Shown piece after piece: positions 49,371 through 58,372 of a DNA stretch of 64,000 nt. Origin of the DNA: Pseudomonas sp. FP453 (lineage in GTDB: Bacteria > Pseudomonadota > Gammaproteobacteria > Pseudomonadales > Pseudomonadaceae); assembly GCF_030687495.1 (NCBI RefSeq), contig NZ_CP117435.1, positions 620,001-684,000 on the forward strand, written 5' to 3'. The notes beneath the pieces are model-generated. The model worked only from the letters and a program-made list of their open reading frames with translations. It had not been told where the DNA came from and made no database searches. The position numbers and the translations under genes are program-made. Position 1 is the first letter of the stretch, and the number at the start of each line of letters is the position of its first letter.

Positions 49371-50480
49371 TCAGCCCAAATGCTGGATCAGCCCCTGATA
49401 GCAAGTCGCCAAGTGATAAGGCGTAGTCGACGGCATATCCCACCGACTCACCACACCCTGGGCATCCAGGCATTCATTCCAGCCTTTGCCATGCAAAAAA
49501 TGCTGTTGCAGCGCCAGCAACTGACGCTGCAACACCGCCTCGCTGCCCGGCCGCAAGGTCAGCGCCCGCAGGTATTCCGCCTGGGCCCAGATGCGCTGGG
49601 TGCCATCGCGCACGCTGCCATCCAGCGCCAACATGCCGCTGACCGCACCGCTCGACTTATCCACACCCTTTTGCTCGGCGTAGGCAAAGGCCCGCGTCAA
49701 CGAAGCGTGCAACGGCGTGCCGCGTAGGACGTCGGAAGATTCCAGCAAAAAGAACCATTCGAACTGGTGCCCCGGCTCAAACCAGTTATCCACAGCGCCC
49801 AGCGGTTTTTCCATCATCACGCCGTGCTGGCGGTCGATGAAGCGCTGCTGCATGGCCGTCGCCAAGCCCAGCAGTGCCGTTTGTACGTCGGCGTCTTCAC
49901 GCACGGCGAGGGTGGCCAGGAAGCCTTCGGCCAGGTGCATCAGCGGGTTTTGCAGCGGGCCGGACTTGAGGGGCGACCAGTTGCGTTCCAGCACGGCTTC
50001 ATACAGGCCGTCGCCTGTGGCAAAACGCTCGGCGACCACTGCCAGGGCGGCGTTGAGTACCGACTCCACCAACGGCTCGCGCACCTTGGCCCAGTAGTGG
50101 GCGCAGGCGAAAATGATGAAGGCGTGGGTGTAGAGATCCTTGCGCTTGTCCAGCGCCTGGCCGGCCGGGTCGATGCTGTAGAACCAGCCGCCGTGCTCGG
50201 CATCGTGGAAGTGCCGTTGCAGGGAACGGAACAACGCCGCTGCGCGCTCTTCGGCAAACGCCGCGCCGGGTTCGCCGATCAGGCTGGCGAACAGGTACAA
50301 CTGTCGGGCACAGGCCATGGCGCGGTAGCGTTGCGGGGGCAGCGGGTGGTGATTGGCGTCCAGCGCCTCATAGGGCAACGCCAGCTCGGCATTCCAGCCA
50401 GGGCCCTGCCAGAGCGGCACGATCAGGGTGTGGAAGTGCGTGAGCACGGCGTTCAGGGTGGAGCTTGGAGCGGTGGGCAT
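49371..50480 (-). CDS. AGE-family epimerase/isomerase
   Basis: A 369-residue (alpha/alpha)6-barrel sugar epimerase/isomerase of the N-acylglucosamine 2-epimerase family, which includes YihS-type aldose-ketose isomerases. Seen: LYLFASLIGEPGAAF, GWFYSIDPAGQALDKRKDLY, THAFIIFACAHYW, NPLMHLAEGFLATL, EPGHQFEWFFLLE (a conserved active-site His/Glu segment) and RIWAQAEYLRAL. There is no signal peptide, so it is cytoplasmic. Substrate uncertain; mannose/fructose isomerisation is a reasonable guess from family members in pseudomonads. It is a single gene on the minus strand. Confidence 0.87.
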   Translation of the reverse strand: MPTAPSSTLNAVLTHFHTLIVPLWQGPGWNAELALPYEALDANHHPLPPQRYRAMACARQLYLFASLIGEPGAAFAEERAAALFRSLQRHFHDAEHGGWFYSIDPAGQALDKRKDLYTHAFIIFACAHYWAKVREPLVESVLNAALAVVAERFATGDGLYEAVLERNWSPLKSGPLQNPLMHLAEGFLATLAVREDADVQTALLGLATAMQQRFIDRQHGVMMEKPLGAVDNWFEPGHQFEWFFLLESSDVLRGTPLHASLTRAFAYAEQKGVDKSSGAVSGMLALDGSVRDGTQRIWAQAEYLRALTLRPGSEAVLQRQLLALQQHFLHGKGWNECLDAQGVVSRWDMPSTTPYHLATCYQGLIQHLG

Positions 50481-50552
50481 TGGCTGGCGTCGTCACGGCA
50501 GGGGTGTAGGCGCGCATGGTAGCAGGCTTGGGTTCTGTGGTGTCTGTGGGAC

Positions 50553-50630
50553 CGCTATCGCAGGCAAGCCAGCTCCCACATTTGATTGGGTTCGCAGATC
50601 AAAATGTGGGAGCTGGCTTGCCTGCGATGA
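50553..50630. repeat. REP doublet
   Basis: Common-type inverted arms between the AGE epimerase and ureJ. Confidence 0.9.
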
Positions 50631-50653
50631 GGCCCGCACACATGCAACAAAGC

Positions 50654-51226
50654 TCAGCCCGCGAGCAACCAAACCCCAGTCGCCGCCGAAGCTGCCCCGG
50701 CAATCCGCACCAACGGCGCCGCCGCCGCTGGCAGGAAACGCACCACCGCATAACCGGCCGCGTGCAACACCGCCGTCGCGCCGACAAAACCGGCCGCATA
50801 CGCCCACGGACTGGACATGTCCGGCAGCTCCAGCCCATGGGCCACACCGTGGAACAACGCGAACAACGCCGTCGCACCGACCGCCACGAACAACGGCGGC
50901 CGCACCGCCAGCGCCACCGCCAGGCCCAGCGCCAGCACTGACGCGGCAATCCCGCTTTCCATCGCGGGCAATTGCATCCCTTCAAAGCCCAGCACGCCAC
51001 CGATCAACATGGTGCCGACAAACGTACACGGCAACGCCCAGCGCGCCGCGCCTTTCTGTTGTGCGGCCCACAGGCCGACCGCCAGCATCGCCAGCAAATG
51101 GTCGATACCGCCCAGCGGGTGGCTGATCCCGGCGATCAAGCCGTTATCGCCATGGCCCGGGTGGGCAAACGCGAGGGCCGGGGCCAGCAGCAACGCGGCG
51201 GCGGTGAAGAGTTTCTTGAGGCTCAT
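50654..51226 (-). CDS. ureJ: HupE/UreJ family nickel permease
   Basis: A 190-residue membrane protein. A cleavable signal (MSLKKLFTAAALLLAPALAFA) is followed directly by HPGHGDN, the metal-binding motif of HupE/UreJ proteins. About six helices then follow, with HPLGGIDHLLAMLAVGLWA and FALFHGVAHGLELP carrying further His residues. It is the last gene of ureE-F-G-J and probably supplies Ni2+ for urease maturation. The start lies 22 bases after the ureG stop. Confidence 0.92.
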   Translation of the reverse strand: MSLKKLFTAAALLLAPALAFAHPGHGDNGLIAGISHPLGGIDHLLAMLAVGLWAAQQKGAARWALPCTFVGTMLIGGVLGFEGMQLPAMESGIAASVLALGLAVALAVRPPLFVAVGATALFALFHGVAHGLELPDMSSPWAYAAGFVGATAVLHAAGYAVVRFLPAAAAPLVRIAGAASAATGVWLLAG

Positions 51227-51248
51227 GGACAGGTTCCTTATGGGTTGA

Positions 51249-51863
51249 TCAGGCGGCGTTCAGCAGGCCTTGGCGTTCGATAAAGGCGACGATTTCTTCC
51301 AGGCCTACCCCGGTTTTCTGGTTGCTGAACACAAAGGGCTTGCCGTTGCGCATGCGCGTGGTGTCGCTGTTCATCAATTCCAGCGAAGCGCCGACCAGCG
51401 GCGCCAGGTCGATCTTGTTGATCACCAGCAAGTCGGATTTGCAGATGCCCGGCCCGCCCTTGCGTGGCAGCTTGTCGCCGGCGGACACATCGATCACATA
51501 GATGGTCAGGTCCGACAGCTCCGGGCTGAACGTCGCCGAGAGGTTGTCGCCACCGGACTCCACCAGGATCAGGTCCAGGCCGGGGAAGCGACGGTTGAGC
51601 TGGTCCACCGCTTCAAGGTTGATCGACGCGTCTTCGCGGATCGCCGTGTGCGGGCAGCCGCCGGTTTCCACGCCGATGATGCGTTCGGGCGCCAGCGCCT
51701 GGTTGCGCACCAGGAAGTCGGCGTCTTCGCGGGTGTAGATATCGTTGGTGACCACGGCCAGGTTGTAGCGGTCGCGCAGGGCGAGGCACAGGGCCAGGGT
51801 CAGGGCGGTCTTGCCGGAGCCCACTGGGCCGCCGATGCCGACGCGCAAAGGTTGTGTATTCAT
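51249..51863 (-). CDS. ureG: Urease accessory GTPase UreG
   Basis: A 204-residue SIMIBI GTPase that drives nickel insertion into urease. P-loop [16 protein letters not shown], conserved [12 protein letters not shown] and [19 protein letters not shown] (with the Cys-Pro-His metal motif), [18 protein letters not shown] and the NKxD motif [12 protein letters not shown] are all visible. No N-terminal His tail. It lies 12 bases after ureF in the minus-strand operon. Confidence 0.97.
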   Translation of the reverse strand: MNTQPLRVGIGGPVGSGKTALTLALCLALRDRYNLAVVTNDIYTREDADFLVRNQALAPERIIGVETGGCPHTAIREDASINLEAVDQLNRRFPGLDLILVESGGDNLSATFSPELSDLTIYVIDVSAGDKLPRKGGPGICKSDLLVINKIDLAPLVGASLELMNSDTTRMRNGKPFVFSNQKTGVGLEEIVAFIERQGLLNAA

Positions 51864-51875
51864 GGGGTGGTTCTC

Positions 51876-52550
51876 CTAGGAACGGAACAGGCGGCTGTAC
51901 TGGCGCTCATGGGCCATGCACGCCAGGGACAGGCCGAACGCGGCGCTGCCGAAATGGTTGGGGTCGATCCGCGCGGCGTCCTGCTGGGCTTGTTGCAGCA
52001 ACGGCAGCAGCTCGCTGGTCAGGCGCTGGGCGGCTTGCTGGCCCAGGGGCAGGGTTTTCATCAGCACGGCCAACTGGTTTTCCAGCCAGCTCCACAGCCA
52101 GGCGGCAAGGGCGTCGGCGGGGTTGATGGTCCAGGCACGGGCGGCCAGGGCCCAGCCCAGGGCAAGGTGAGGTTCGCCGCGTTGTTCAAGAAAGCTGCGC
52201 GCAGCGTCGTCCAGTTCAGGCAAACCATTGAGCAACTGTTGCAGGGAGTAGCCCATCTGCCGGCTCTCTTGGTACAGCTCGCGGGTCTCACGGCTGGCGC
52301 GGTGCTCTTCACACAGCTTGGCCAGCTGCGGCCAATCCTGTTCAGCGGCGGCGCGGCAATGGGCGAGCAGCAGCGGTGCTTCAAAGCGCGCGAGGTTGAG
52401 CAACAACTGATCGCTGATCCAGCGGCGGGCACTGGTGGCATCACTGACGCGGCCGTTCTCCACGGCCATTTCCAGGCCCTGGGAATAGCTGTAGCCGCCA
52501 ATCGGCAATTGCGGACTGGCCAGACGCAACAGCGCCCAGGCTGGGTTCAT
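51876..52550 (-). CDS. ureF: Urease accessory protein UreF
   Basis: A 224-residue all-helical accessory protein that forms the UreD-UreF-UreG activation complex on apo-urease. The family start ALLRLASPQLPIGGYSYSQG is present, with EVLxx-type helices (LYQESRQMGYSLQQLL) and a C-terminal SLACMAHERQYSRLFRS. It overlaps ureE by 4 bases (ATGA-type), so it is translationally coupled. Confidence 0.95.
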   Translation of the reverse strand: MNPAWALLRLASPQLPIGGYSYSQGLEMAVENGRVSDATSARRWISDQLLLNLARFEAPLLLAHCRAAAEQDWPQLAKLCEEHRASRETRELYQESRQMGYSLQQLLNGLPELDDAARSFLEQRGEPHLALGWALAARAWTINPADALAAWLWSWLENQLAVLMKTLPLGQQAAQRLTSELLPLLQQAQQDAARIDPNHFGSAAFGLSLACMAHERQYSRLFRS

Positions 52551-53047
52551 AGACGCACGCCGAACTGGTGCAGCTTGGGCGGGTAATTGAAGTCTTCGTC
52601 GCCATGGCGCGAATGGTGATGGCCACCGCCATAGGCGCCGTGTTCCGGCTGGAACGGCGCTTCGAGGGTTTCGGTGGTGGCGCCCAGTTGATCGAGCATG
52701 GCCTTGAGCACGTAGTCATCGAGCAGGCGCAGCCAGCCATCCCCTACTTGCAGGGCGACGTGGCGATTGCCCAGGTGATAGGCGGCACGGGTCAATTCAA
52801 AGGCGCTAGGGCAGGTGACGTGCAGCAGTTGTTCAGGGCGTGCGCAGACGCGTACGACGCGTCCGTCTTCGGCCTGTAGGAATTCGCCATCGTGCAGCGG
52901 TGGCTGGCCACGTTCCAGGAACAGGCCGACATCTTCACCGTCGGCACTGAAACAGCGCAGGCGGCTTTTGCTGCGGGCTTCGAAATTCAGCAGCAGCTCG
53001 GCAGCCCAGAGGGCTTGGGGGGCGATTCGGCGGTGGATCACCAGCAT
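52547..53047 (-). CDS. ureE: Urease accessory nickel chaperone UreE
   Basis: A 166-residue nickel-delivery protein. The N-terminal domain (AAELLLNFEARSKSRLRCFS, then DGEDVGLFLERGQPPL) precedes the metal-binding domain with YHLGNRHVALQVGDGWL, the interface His. A His-rich C-terminal tail (GGGHHHSRHGDEDF) would hold additional Ni2+. First gene of ureE-F-G-J. The structural genes ureABC and ureD are not in the window. Confidence 0.96.
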   Translation of the reverse strand: MLVIHRRIAPQALWAAELLLNFEARSKSRLRCFSADGEDVGLFLERGQPPLHDGEFLQAEDGRVVRVCARPEQLLHVTCPSAFELTRAAYHLGNRHVALQVGDGWLRLLDDYVLKAMLDQLGATTETLEAPFQPEHGAYGGGHHHSRHGDEDFNYPPKLHQFGVRL

Positions 53048-53325
53048 CAGAAGGTTTCCAGCAATGAGCGATGCAGGTGCTAGAGCAAGGGCCTTGCCAA
53101 TCTCTGCGCAGAGTAGGAATAGCCCGTAGGTAGGCGCTATGACGCCACCAAATGGGGCGTAGGAAAAATTTCTTGCCGCTTCAGAATGGTGCTCGACGGG
53201 GTTGTGTGCACATGGTTGGGGCGTTTTTAGGATTTATCCTACGCGGCTTGGAGATTCGCCGTTCATGGCGCTTCGTGATGAGAATTTAGGATTCGCGCCG
53301 TGTTTAATTTGCCGCGACGCTTATC

Positions 53326-53811
53326 ATGCTCAAGTCATTTTTTTGTCTAGTCATCATCGGGCTGTCTTTCTCCATCTCCTCGGCTTCGGCCAATTTGCAG
53401 CCCCATCCCACCTTCGCCCCGACGGCCATCAACGGAGTGGTAGACCGCGCCCATGAACTGCTGGGCACGCCTTACAAATTCGGGGGCACCTCGGTGCAGC
53501 AAGGGTTCGATTGCAGCAGCTTTCTGGTCTACCTGTTCAAGACCGAGGCGAATATCCAGATTCCACGCACCACGGCGGCGATGCACCGTTCAAGTGCCGC
53601 CACCATCGCGCGCAATGCGCTGAAGCCGGGTGACGCCGTGTTCTTCAAGGGCAATGGGCGGGGGCAGGTCAGTCATGTGGGGCTGTACATCGGCGAAGGC
53701 AAATTCATCCATTCGCCGCGCACCGGCAAAAGCATCCGTATCGATTCGCTGAGCAACAGCTACTGGAACAAGCACTACACCACGGCCAAGCGCTTTCACT
53801 CGGCGGGCTGA
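53326..53811 (+). CDS. NlpC/P60 family peptidoglycan endopeptidase
   Basis: A 161-residue exported cell-wall hydrolase. Signal peptide MLKSFFCLVIIGLSFSISSA; no lipobox Cys after it. The NlpC/P60 domain shows LGTPYKFGGTSVQQGFDCSS with the nucleophile Cys, the His in GQVSHVGLYIG and the third-position His in FIHSPRTGK. Members usually cleave D-Glu/meso-DAP bonds in stem peptides. The ribosome-binding site is weak. It lies convergent with the TetR gene 5 bases away. The ~275 bases before it hold no other gene that I can support. Confidence 0.88.
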   Translation: MLKSFFCLVIIGLSFSISSASANLQPHPTFAPTAINGVVDRAHELLGTPYKFGGTSVQQGFDCSSFLVYLFKTEANIQIPRTTAAMHRSSAATIARNALKPGDAVFFKGNGRGQVSHVGLYIGEGKFIHSPRTGKSIRIDSLSNSYWNKHYTTAKRFHSAG

Positions 53812-53816
53812 CCGGC

Positions 53817-54449
53817 TTACTCAGTGCTGCCCAGCCCCTGCCAATGCTTGAGGCCGATAAAGATAAAGCGCAGTTGCTGGGTGATTTTCGCCTGAGGCGT
53901 GAGGTGCGCAGGCAGGGCCTGGGCGGGCGGGTCGATGATGTCGGGCAGGGTGGCGAACACACTTTTGACGATCAGGTCGGCCATCACATGCAAACCTTCG
54001 CCGTCCAAGTGTTGCAGCTTGGGCATCAGTGTGAGGTCGGCCGCGAGGTCACGGGTGATGTCTTCGCGCAAGGCGCCGATGGCCTGGCGTACGGCCAGGC
54101 AGCCGCCGTATTGCTCACGGGCGAGGAACAGGAACTGCGAACGGTTGGCCGACACCACATCGAGAAAGATGCGCACGGACGCGTCGATAATGCCGCCCAT
54201 CACGAATTCGTTGTGGCGCACCAGGCGAATGGTGGCGCGGAAGGTCTGGCCGACCTCGCTGACCAGCACCAGCCCAAGCTGATCCATGTCGGCAAAGTGG
54301 CGATAGAAACCGGTGGGCACGATGCCGGCCGTCTTGGCCACTTCGCGCAGGCTCAGGCTGCCAAACCCACGGCCACACTCCATCAGATGGCGGGCTGCGT
54401 CCATCAGGGCGAGGCGGGTCTGTTGCTTCTGTTCGGCGCGGGGCAGCAT
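53817..54449 (-). CDS. TetR-family regulator, DesT/FabR-like
   Basis: A 210-residue TetR regulator. The HTH (SLSLREVAKTAGIVPTGFYR, then HFADMDQLG) lies at ~30-62; the ligand domain contains LFLAREQYGGCLAVRQAIGA. The VPTGFYRHF variant of the recognition helix is characteristic of fatty-acid-responsive FabR/DesT proteins. In P. aeruginosa the desT gene also neighbours ureE. The desaturase genes it controls there are not next to it in this window. Role inferred: control of unsaturated fatty acid synthesis. Confidence 0.8.
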   Translation of the reverse strand: MLPRAEQKQQTRLALMDAARHLMECGRGFGSLSLREVAKTAGIVPTGFYRHFADMDQLGLVLVSEVGQTFRATIRLVRHNEFVMGGIIDASVRIFLDVVSANRSQFLFLAREQYGGCLAVRQAIGALREDITRDLAADLTLMPKLQHLDGEGLHVMADLIVKSVFATLPDIIDPPAQALPAHLTPQAKITQQLRFIFIGLKHWQGLGSTE

Positions 54450-54553
54450 GGTGGGCGGGCTTTGTCGGCAAGTTCAGCGACGCACTCTAGCAAAACCGCT
54501 TCATCGGCGTCGAACTTGCGCGGGGTGGGGCGTGACGCGGTCTACAGCAAAGC

Positions 54554-54583
54554 AAAAGCCCGATCGACGGATCGGGCTTTTTT
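54554..54583 (-). terminator. Terminator of the repeat-protein gene
   Basis: A 12-bp stem AAAAGCCCGATC/GATCGGGCTTTT with a 4-base loop, 17 bases downstream of the minus-strand stop at 54600; T-rich on both strands. Confidence 0.85.
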
Positions 54584-54599
54584 ATGGGCCACCACAGGC

Positions 54600-55010
54600 T
54601 TAGCTCTGGGCTTCGTGCAGTTCTTTCAGGCGATCAGCGCCGCCTTCAGCAACACCTTCGGTGTACGCGCGTTTGTTGGCTTGTTCAGCGCCACCTTCGA
54701 CCAGGCCTTTCTGTTCCAGGCGATCACGGCCACCTTCAGCAACACCTTCGGTGTAAGCGCGTTTGTTGGCTTGCTCGGCGCCACCTTCAACCAGGCCTTT
54801 CTCTTCCAGGCGGTTGCGGCCGTTTTCAGCGACAGCGCCTTTGGCGTAGTCGCGGTTTTCTTCTTCTTGCGAACCGCTGCGGGCCAGGGTCTGGCTGGAC
54901 TGCACGGCTTGAGCCTTGTTCTGTGGGGTCGCTTGTTCGGCGGCTGGCAGGGCAAAAGCGCTGGAAGCCAGGACGGACAGCAGGACGGTAGCGAGTACTT
55001 GGCGTTTCAT
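54600..55010 (-). CDS. Exported small protein with 30-residue tandem repeats
   Basis: 136 residues. Signal peptide MKRQVLATVLLSVLASSAFA is cleaved before LPAAEQATP, so it should be periplasmic. The body is built from near-identical 30-residue units (GLVEGGAEQANKRAYTEGVA then EGGRDRLEQK), two full copies plus partial ones, giving a hydrophilic, probably disordered or helical chain with alternating charges. No known domain. GGAG precedes the ATG at 55010. A single-gene unit with its own terminator. The function is unknown; such Gly/Glu/Lys-rich exported repeats are sometimes stress-related. Confidence 0.8.
   Translation of the reverse strand: MKRQVLATVLLSVLASSAFALPAAEQATPQNKAQAVQSSQTLARSGSQEEENRDYAKGAVAENGRNRLEEKGLVEGGAEQANKRAYTEGVAEGGRDRLEQKGLVEGGAEQANKRAYTEGVAEGGADRLKELHEAQS
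54636..54820. repeat. 90-bp tandem repeat inside the coding region
   Basis: CACCTTCAGCAACACCTTCG-type units recur at 90-base spacing (54641 and 54731 mark equivalent points), about two copies, with mostly silent differences. Confidence 0.85.
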
Positions 55011-55369
55011 GATGGGTTGCTCCTTGGGAGGGCGATAAAGTGGGTACAGGGCTAATGCTACTCTCGATAAGTCGATATAAAAGTTCATAAACACAATGGT
55101 AATAATCAACAGAATTGATTGTTCTCGGCGGAGGCTCTAACTCGCACCTCTCAAGCCCGCGGTTTTGCACCGGGGTGGGTATTTTCGACACGCGCGCGGG
55201 TAACAATGGTGCGTCGTCGTAGGGGGAATCTGTCGAGGTGGTCAGAAAAACGGGTTTTTCCCGGCAAATGCGCGATTGGGTTAAACCCCCGCGCGGATTG
55301 CCAGTCGTAGTCCTATAAGCTGTCTTAAAAGGCTGTCACTCAGCCGGTCGTATTCAGGAGTCCTGTGCA
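55011..55369. other. Intergenic region before the AsmA gene
   Basis: About 360 bases between divergent genes. The left half is AT-rich (GTTCATAAACACAATGGTAA), suiting a promoter for the repeat protein. The right half is unremarkable. No gene, RNA or strong hairpin is seen. Confidence 0.5.
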
Positions 55370-57439
55370 ATGACGCGCACGCGCAAAATCGTCGCTTGGA
55401 GCTGTGCCAGCTTCGTTCTATTAATCGCCGTGGTGGTGTTGGTGTTGGCGTTCTTCGACTGGAATCGCATCAAGCCGCAGATCAATGCCAAGGTCTCCGA
55501 AGAGTTGCATCGCCCGTTTGCCATCAACGGCAACCTGGCGGTGGTGTGGGCGCGTGAACCCGATGAAGGCGGTTGGCGTGCCTGGGTGCCATGGCCCCAT
55601 GTGATTGCCGAGGACCTGAGCCTGGGCAACCCCGACTGGTCGAAAAAACCGCAGATGGTCACCCTGAAAAAGGTCGAGCTGCGCATCTCGCCCCTGGCCT
55701 TGCTGGTACAGCGCGTGGTGATCCCGCGTATCGACTTGACGGAACCGAGCGCCGAATTGCAGCGCCTCGCCGACGGCCGCGCCAACTGGACCTTCAAGTT
55801 CGACCCCAAGGACCCGAACGCCGAACCGTCCAACTGGGTGGTCGACATCGGTGCCATCGGCTTCGACAAAGGCCATGTGACCCTCGACGACCAAACCCTC
55901 AAGACCCAGCTCGATGTGATCATCGACCCCCTGGGCAAACCGATCCCGTTCGGCGAAATCGTCGGCGACGCGGATGCCAAGAAAGCCCTGGAAAAAGGCG
56001 CGGCGCCGCAAGACTATGCCTTCGCCCTCAAGGTCAAAGGCCAGTACCACGGACAGAAACTCGACGGCAGCGGCAAGATCGGCGGCCTGCTCGCCCTGCA
56101 GGACGCGGCCAGGCCGTTCCCGCTGCAAGCCCAGGTCAAGATCGCCGATACCAGTATCGCTCTCGCCGGCACCCTGACCGACCCGCTCAACCTCGGCGCC
56201 CTCGACCTGCGCCTGAAACTCGCCGGCTCAAGCCTCGGCAACCTGTACCCACTGACCGGCGTGACCCTGCCGGACTCGCCGGCCTATGCCACCGACGGCC
56301 ACCTGATCGCCAAGCTGCACGAAGCCAGCGGCGCGTCATTCACCTATGAAAACTTCAACGGCAAGATCGGCAACAGCGATATCCATGGCAACCTCGCCTA
56401 TGTCGCCAGCCAGCCACGGCCCAAGCTCAGCGGCGCGCTGGTGTCCAACCAACTGCTGATGACCGACCTCGCGCCCTTGATCGGCGCCGACTCCAACGCC
56501 AAGCAAAAGGCCCGTGGCGGTGAAAGCAAACAACCGGCGACCAAGGTGCTGCCGGTGGAAGAGTTCCGCACCGAACGCTGGCGCGACATGGACGCCGACG
56601 TGGAATTCACCGGCAAACGCATCGTGCACAGCGCCGAACTGCCCTTCACCGACCTCTACACCCACCTGGTGCTCAACGACGGCCAATTGAGCCTCGAACC
56701 CCTGCGCTTCGGCGTGGCGGGCGGCAAGCTCGACGCGCAGATCCGTCTGAACGGCCGCATCACGCCCATGGAAGGCCGCGCCAAACTCACCGCGCGCAAC
56801 TTCAAGCTCAAGCAGCTGTTCCCGACCTTCGAACCGATGAAAACCAGCTTCGGCGAACTCAATGGCGACGCCGACATTGCCGGGCGCGGTAATTCCGTGG
56901 CGGCGCTGCTGGGCAGCTCCAATGGTGACCTGAAGATGCTGATCAACGACGGCGCCATCAGCCGTGGCCTGATGGAAATCGCCGGGCTCAACGTCGGCAA
57001 CTACGTGGTGGGTCGCCTGTTTGGCGACAAGGAAGTGAAGATCAACTGCGCGGCCGCCGACTTCGGCATCAAGACCGGCCTGGCCACGACCCGCCTGTTT
57101 GTGTTCGATACCGAGAACGCCATCATCTACATCGACGGCACCGCGAACATGGCCACCGAGCAACTGGACCTGACCATCACCCCGGAATCGAAAGGCTTTC
57201 GCCTGTTCTCCCTGCGTTCACCGTTGTACGTCAATGGCCCGTTCATCAAGCCCAACGCCGGCGTGAAAGCGGTACCGCTGATGCTGCGTGGTGCGGGCAT
57301 GGTCGCGCTGGGGGTGATCGTCGGCCCGGCAGCGGGCTTGCTGGCGTTGATCGCGCCGAGCGGCGACGTGCCGAACCAGTGCGCGCCGTTGTTGCAGCAG
57401 ATGAAAGAAGGCAAAGCCCCGAAAACGGTGAAGGGTTAG
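55370..57439 (+). CDS. AsmA family protein
   Basis: A 689-residue envelope protein with an N-terminal membrane anchor (residues ~5-28, WSCASFVLLIAVVVLVLAFF) followed by DWNRIKPQINAKVSEELHRP, the AsmA-type opening. A long periplasmic beta-rich region ends in the AsmA_2-like segment (GDADIAGRGNSVAALLGSSN, ISRGLMEIAGLNVGNYVVGR, IYIDGTANMATEQLDLTI). AsmA proteins are thought to help outer-membrane assembly or lipid transport, related to the bridge-like TamB/YhdP group. The stop overlaps that of the convergent RNase T2 gene by 4 bases. Confidence 0.92.
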   Translation: MTRTRKIVAWSCASFVLLIAVVVLVLAFFDWNRIKPQINAKVSEELHRPFAINGNLAVVWAREPDEGGWRAWVPWPHVIAEDLSLGNPDWSKKPQMVTLKKVELRISPLALLVQRVVIPRIDLTEPSAELQRLADGRANWTFKFDPKDPNAEPSNWVVDIGAIGFDKGHVTLDDQTLKTQLDVIIDPLGKPIPFGEIVGDADAKKALEKGAAPQDYAFALKVKGQYHGQKLDGSGKIGGLLALQDAARPFPLQAQVKIADTSIALAGTLTDPLNLGALDLRLKLAGSSLGNLYPLTGVTLPDSPAYATDGHLIAKLHEASGASFTYENFNGKIGNSDIHGNLAYVASQPRPKLSGALVSNQLLMTDLAPLIGADSNAKQKARGGESKQPATKVLPVEEFRTERWRDMDADVEFTGKRIVHSAELPFTDLYTHLVLNDGQLSLEPLRFGVAGGKLDAQIRLNGRITPMEGRAKLTARNFKLKQLFPTFEPMKTSFGELNGDADIAGRGNSVAALLGSSNGDLKMLINDGAISRGLMEIAGLNVGNYVVGRLFGDKEVKINCAAADFGIKTGLATTRLFVFDTENAIIYIDGTANMATEQLDLTITPESKGFRLFSLRSPLYVNGPFIKPNAGVKAVPLMLRGAGMVALGVIVGPAAGLLALIAPSGDVPNQCAPLLQQMKEGKAPKTVKG

Positions 57440-58146
57440 ACTCCAGCAGGAATGAACGTCTCCTGATTTGCGCAGGGGATACCAATCTGAAGGGCAGGAT
57501 TACCTTTATAGGGGGTGCCGTCCTGATTGATTGAGTAGAAGACTTCATGCAGGTACTGCTTGCCGTTCAGGACGAAACAACGGAAGGAGGCATGGGTGGG
57601 AAATGCGTTCCTCAACTGGGCGAACGCCACGCTGCTGCCGATCCACTTATTGAACATGGGCTCGAGGTACATCACGGATTTGCGGAGTCTGACGATTTCA
57701 TTGAAATAGTCACTTTCTGTTTGGCCTGAGCAGGTTCCGTGTTTTTTCCATTCATATCTGAACATCCCTTGCGGGGCTACAGTGACTAGCTGAGCGATGG
57801 CGGGGGTGTTGGCAATCTGTTCTAGCTTGTCGTCGCTGATATCGCAGGCAGTGGTTGATTGGCAGCTGGGGGCGGTGTTGCAAGAGGCGGGGTGACGGTT
57901 GGTTTTCTGCCCCATGCTGTCGTTGTAGGGCCATATGCCGTGTGTGAGAAACTTTTGTGGCGGTTTATCGCAGCCTGTCGTTTCGGGTTTCAACTTGCAG
58001 AAACTTGGCTGCCAGGTCACCGCGTAGACCCAGTATTTGAACCCCTCGCTGCTAGGGGTGATTTCTTCGTTGGCATCCAGGGCCTGGGCACCGTGGCTTA
58101 TCAGCAGCGTGGCCAAGGCCGTTGCAACGAACCGGATACTCTTCAT
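57436..58146 (-). CDS. Secreted ribonuclease T2 family protein
   Basis: 236 residues with signal peptide MKSIRFVATALATLLISHGA. Both RNase T2 catalytic segments are present: CAS I as FLTHGIWPYND, where a Leu-to-Ile change from the usual HGLWP keeps the catalytic His, and CAS II as YEWKKHGTCSG with Glu, Lys and His. Several Cys residues (FCKLKPETTGC, NTAPSC, TACDIS, SFRCF, IPCANQ) suggest disulfides as in family members. Periplasmic or secreted endoribonuclease of the RNase I type, probably for RNA scavenging. Single gene, divergent from nothing obvious upstream. Confidence 0.92.
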   Translation of the reverse strand: MKSIRFVATALATLLISHGAQALDANEEITPSSEGFKYWVYAVTWQPSFCKLKPETTGCDKPPQKFLTHGIWPYNDSMGQKTNRHPASCNTAPSCQSTTACDISDDKLEQIANTPAIAQLVTVAPQGMFRYEWKKHGTCSGQTESDYFNEIVRLRKSVMYLEPMFNKWIGSSVAFAQLRNAFPTHASFRCFVLNGKQYLHEVFYSINQDGTPYKGNPALQIGIPCANQETFIPAGV

Positions 58147-58264
58147 GAGCGGTTACCCCACATTCGTTCGGCCAACGGTATTGTTGGCGAATGCTGGGAT
58201 CACTGATTACCCCCTTTGCGATGGGGAATCTACTGTCAACACTAACAGGTGGGAACGATCAAAA

Positions 58265-58356
58265 ATGTGGGAGCTGGCTTGCCCGCGATAGCGGTGAGTC
58301 AGTCACTGAAGATGTCGACTGAAACACCGCTATCGCGGGCAAGCCAGCTCCCACAT
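58265..58356. repeat. REP doublet, outward orientation
   Basis: GTGGGAGCTGGCTTGCCCGC and GCGGGCAAGCCAGCTCCCAC arms around a ~45-base spacer, between the RNase T2 promoter and the end of the ferritin-like gene. Confidence 0.9.
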
Positions 58357-58372
58357 TGCTATGCGTTGTTGC

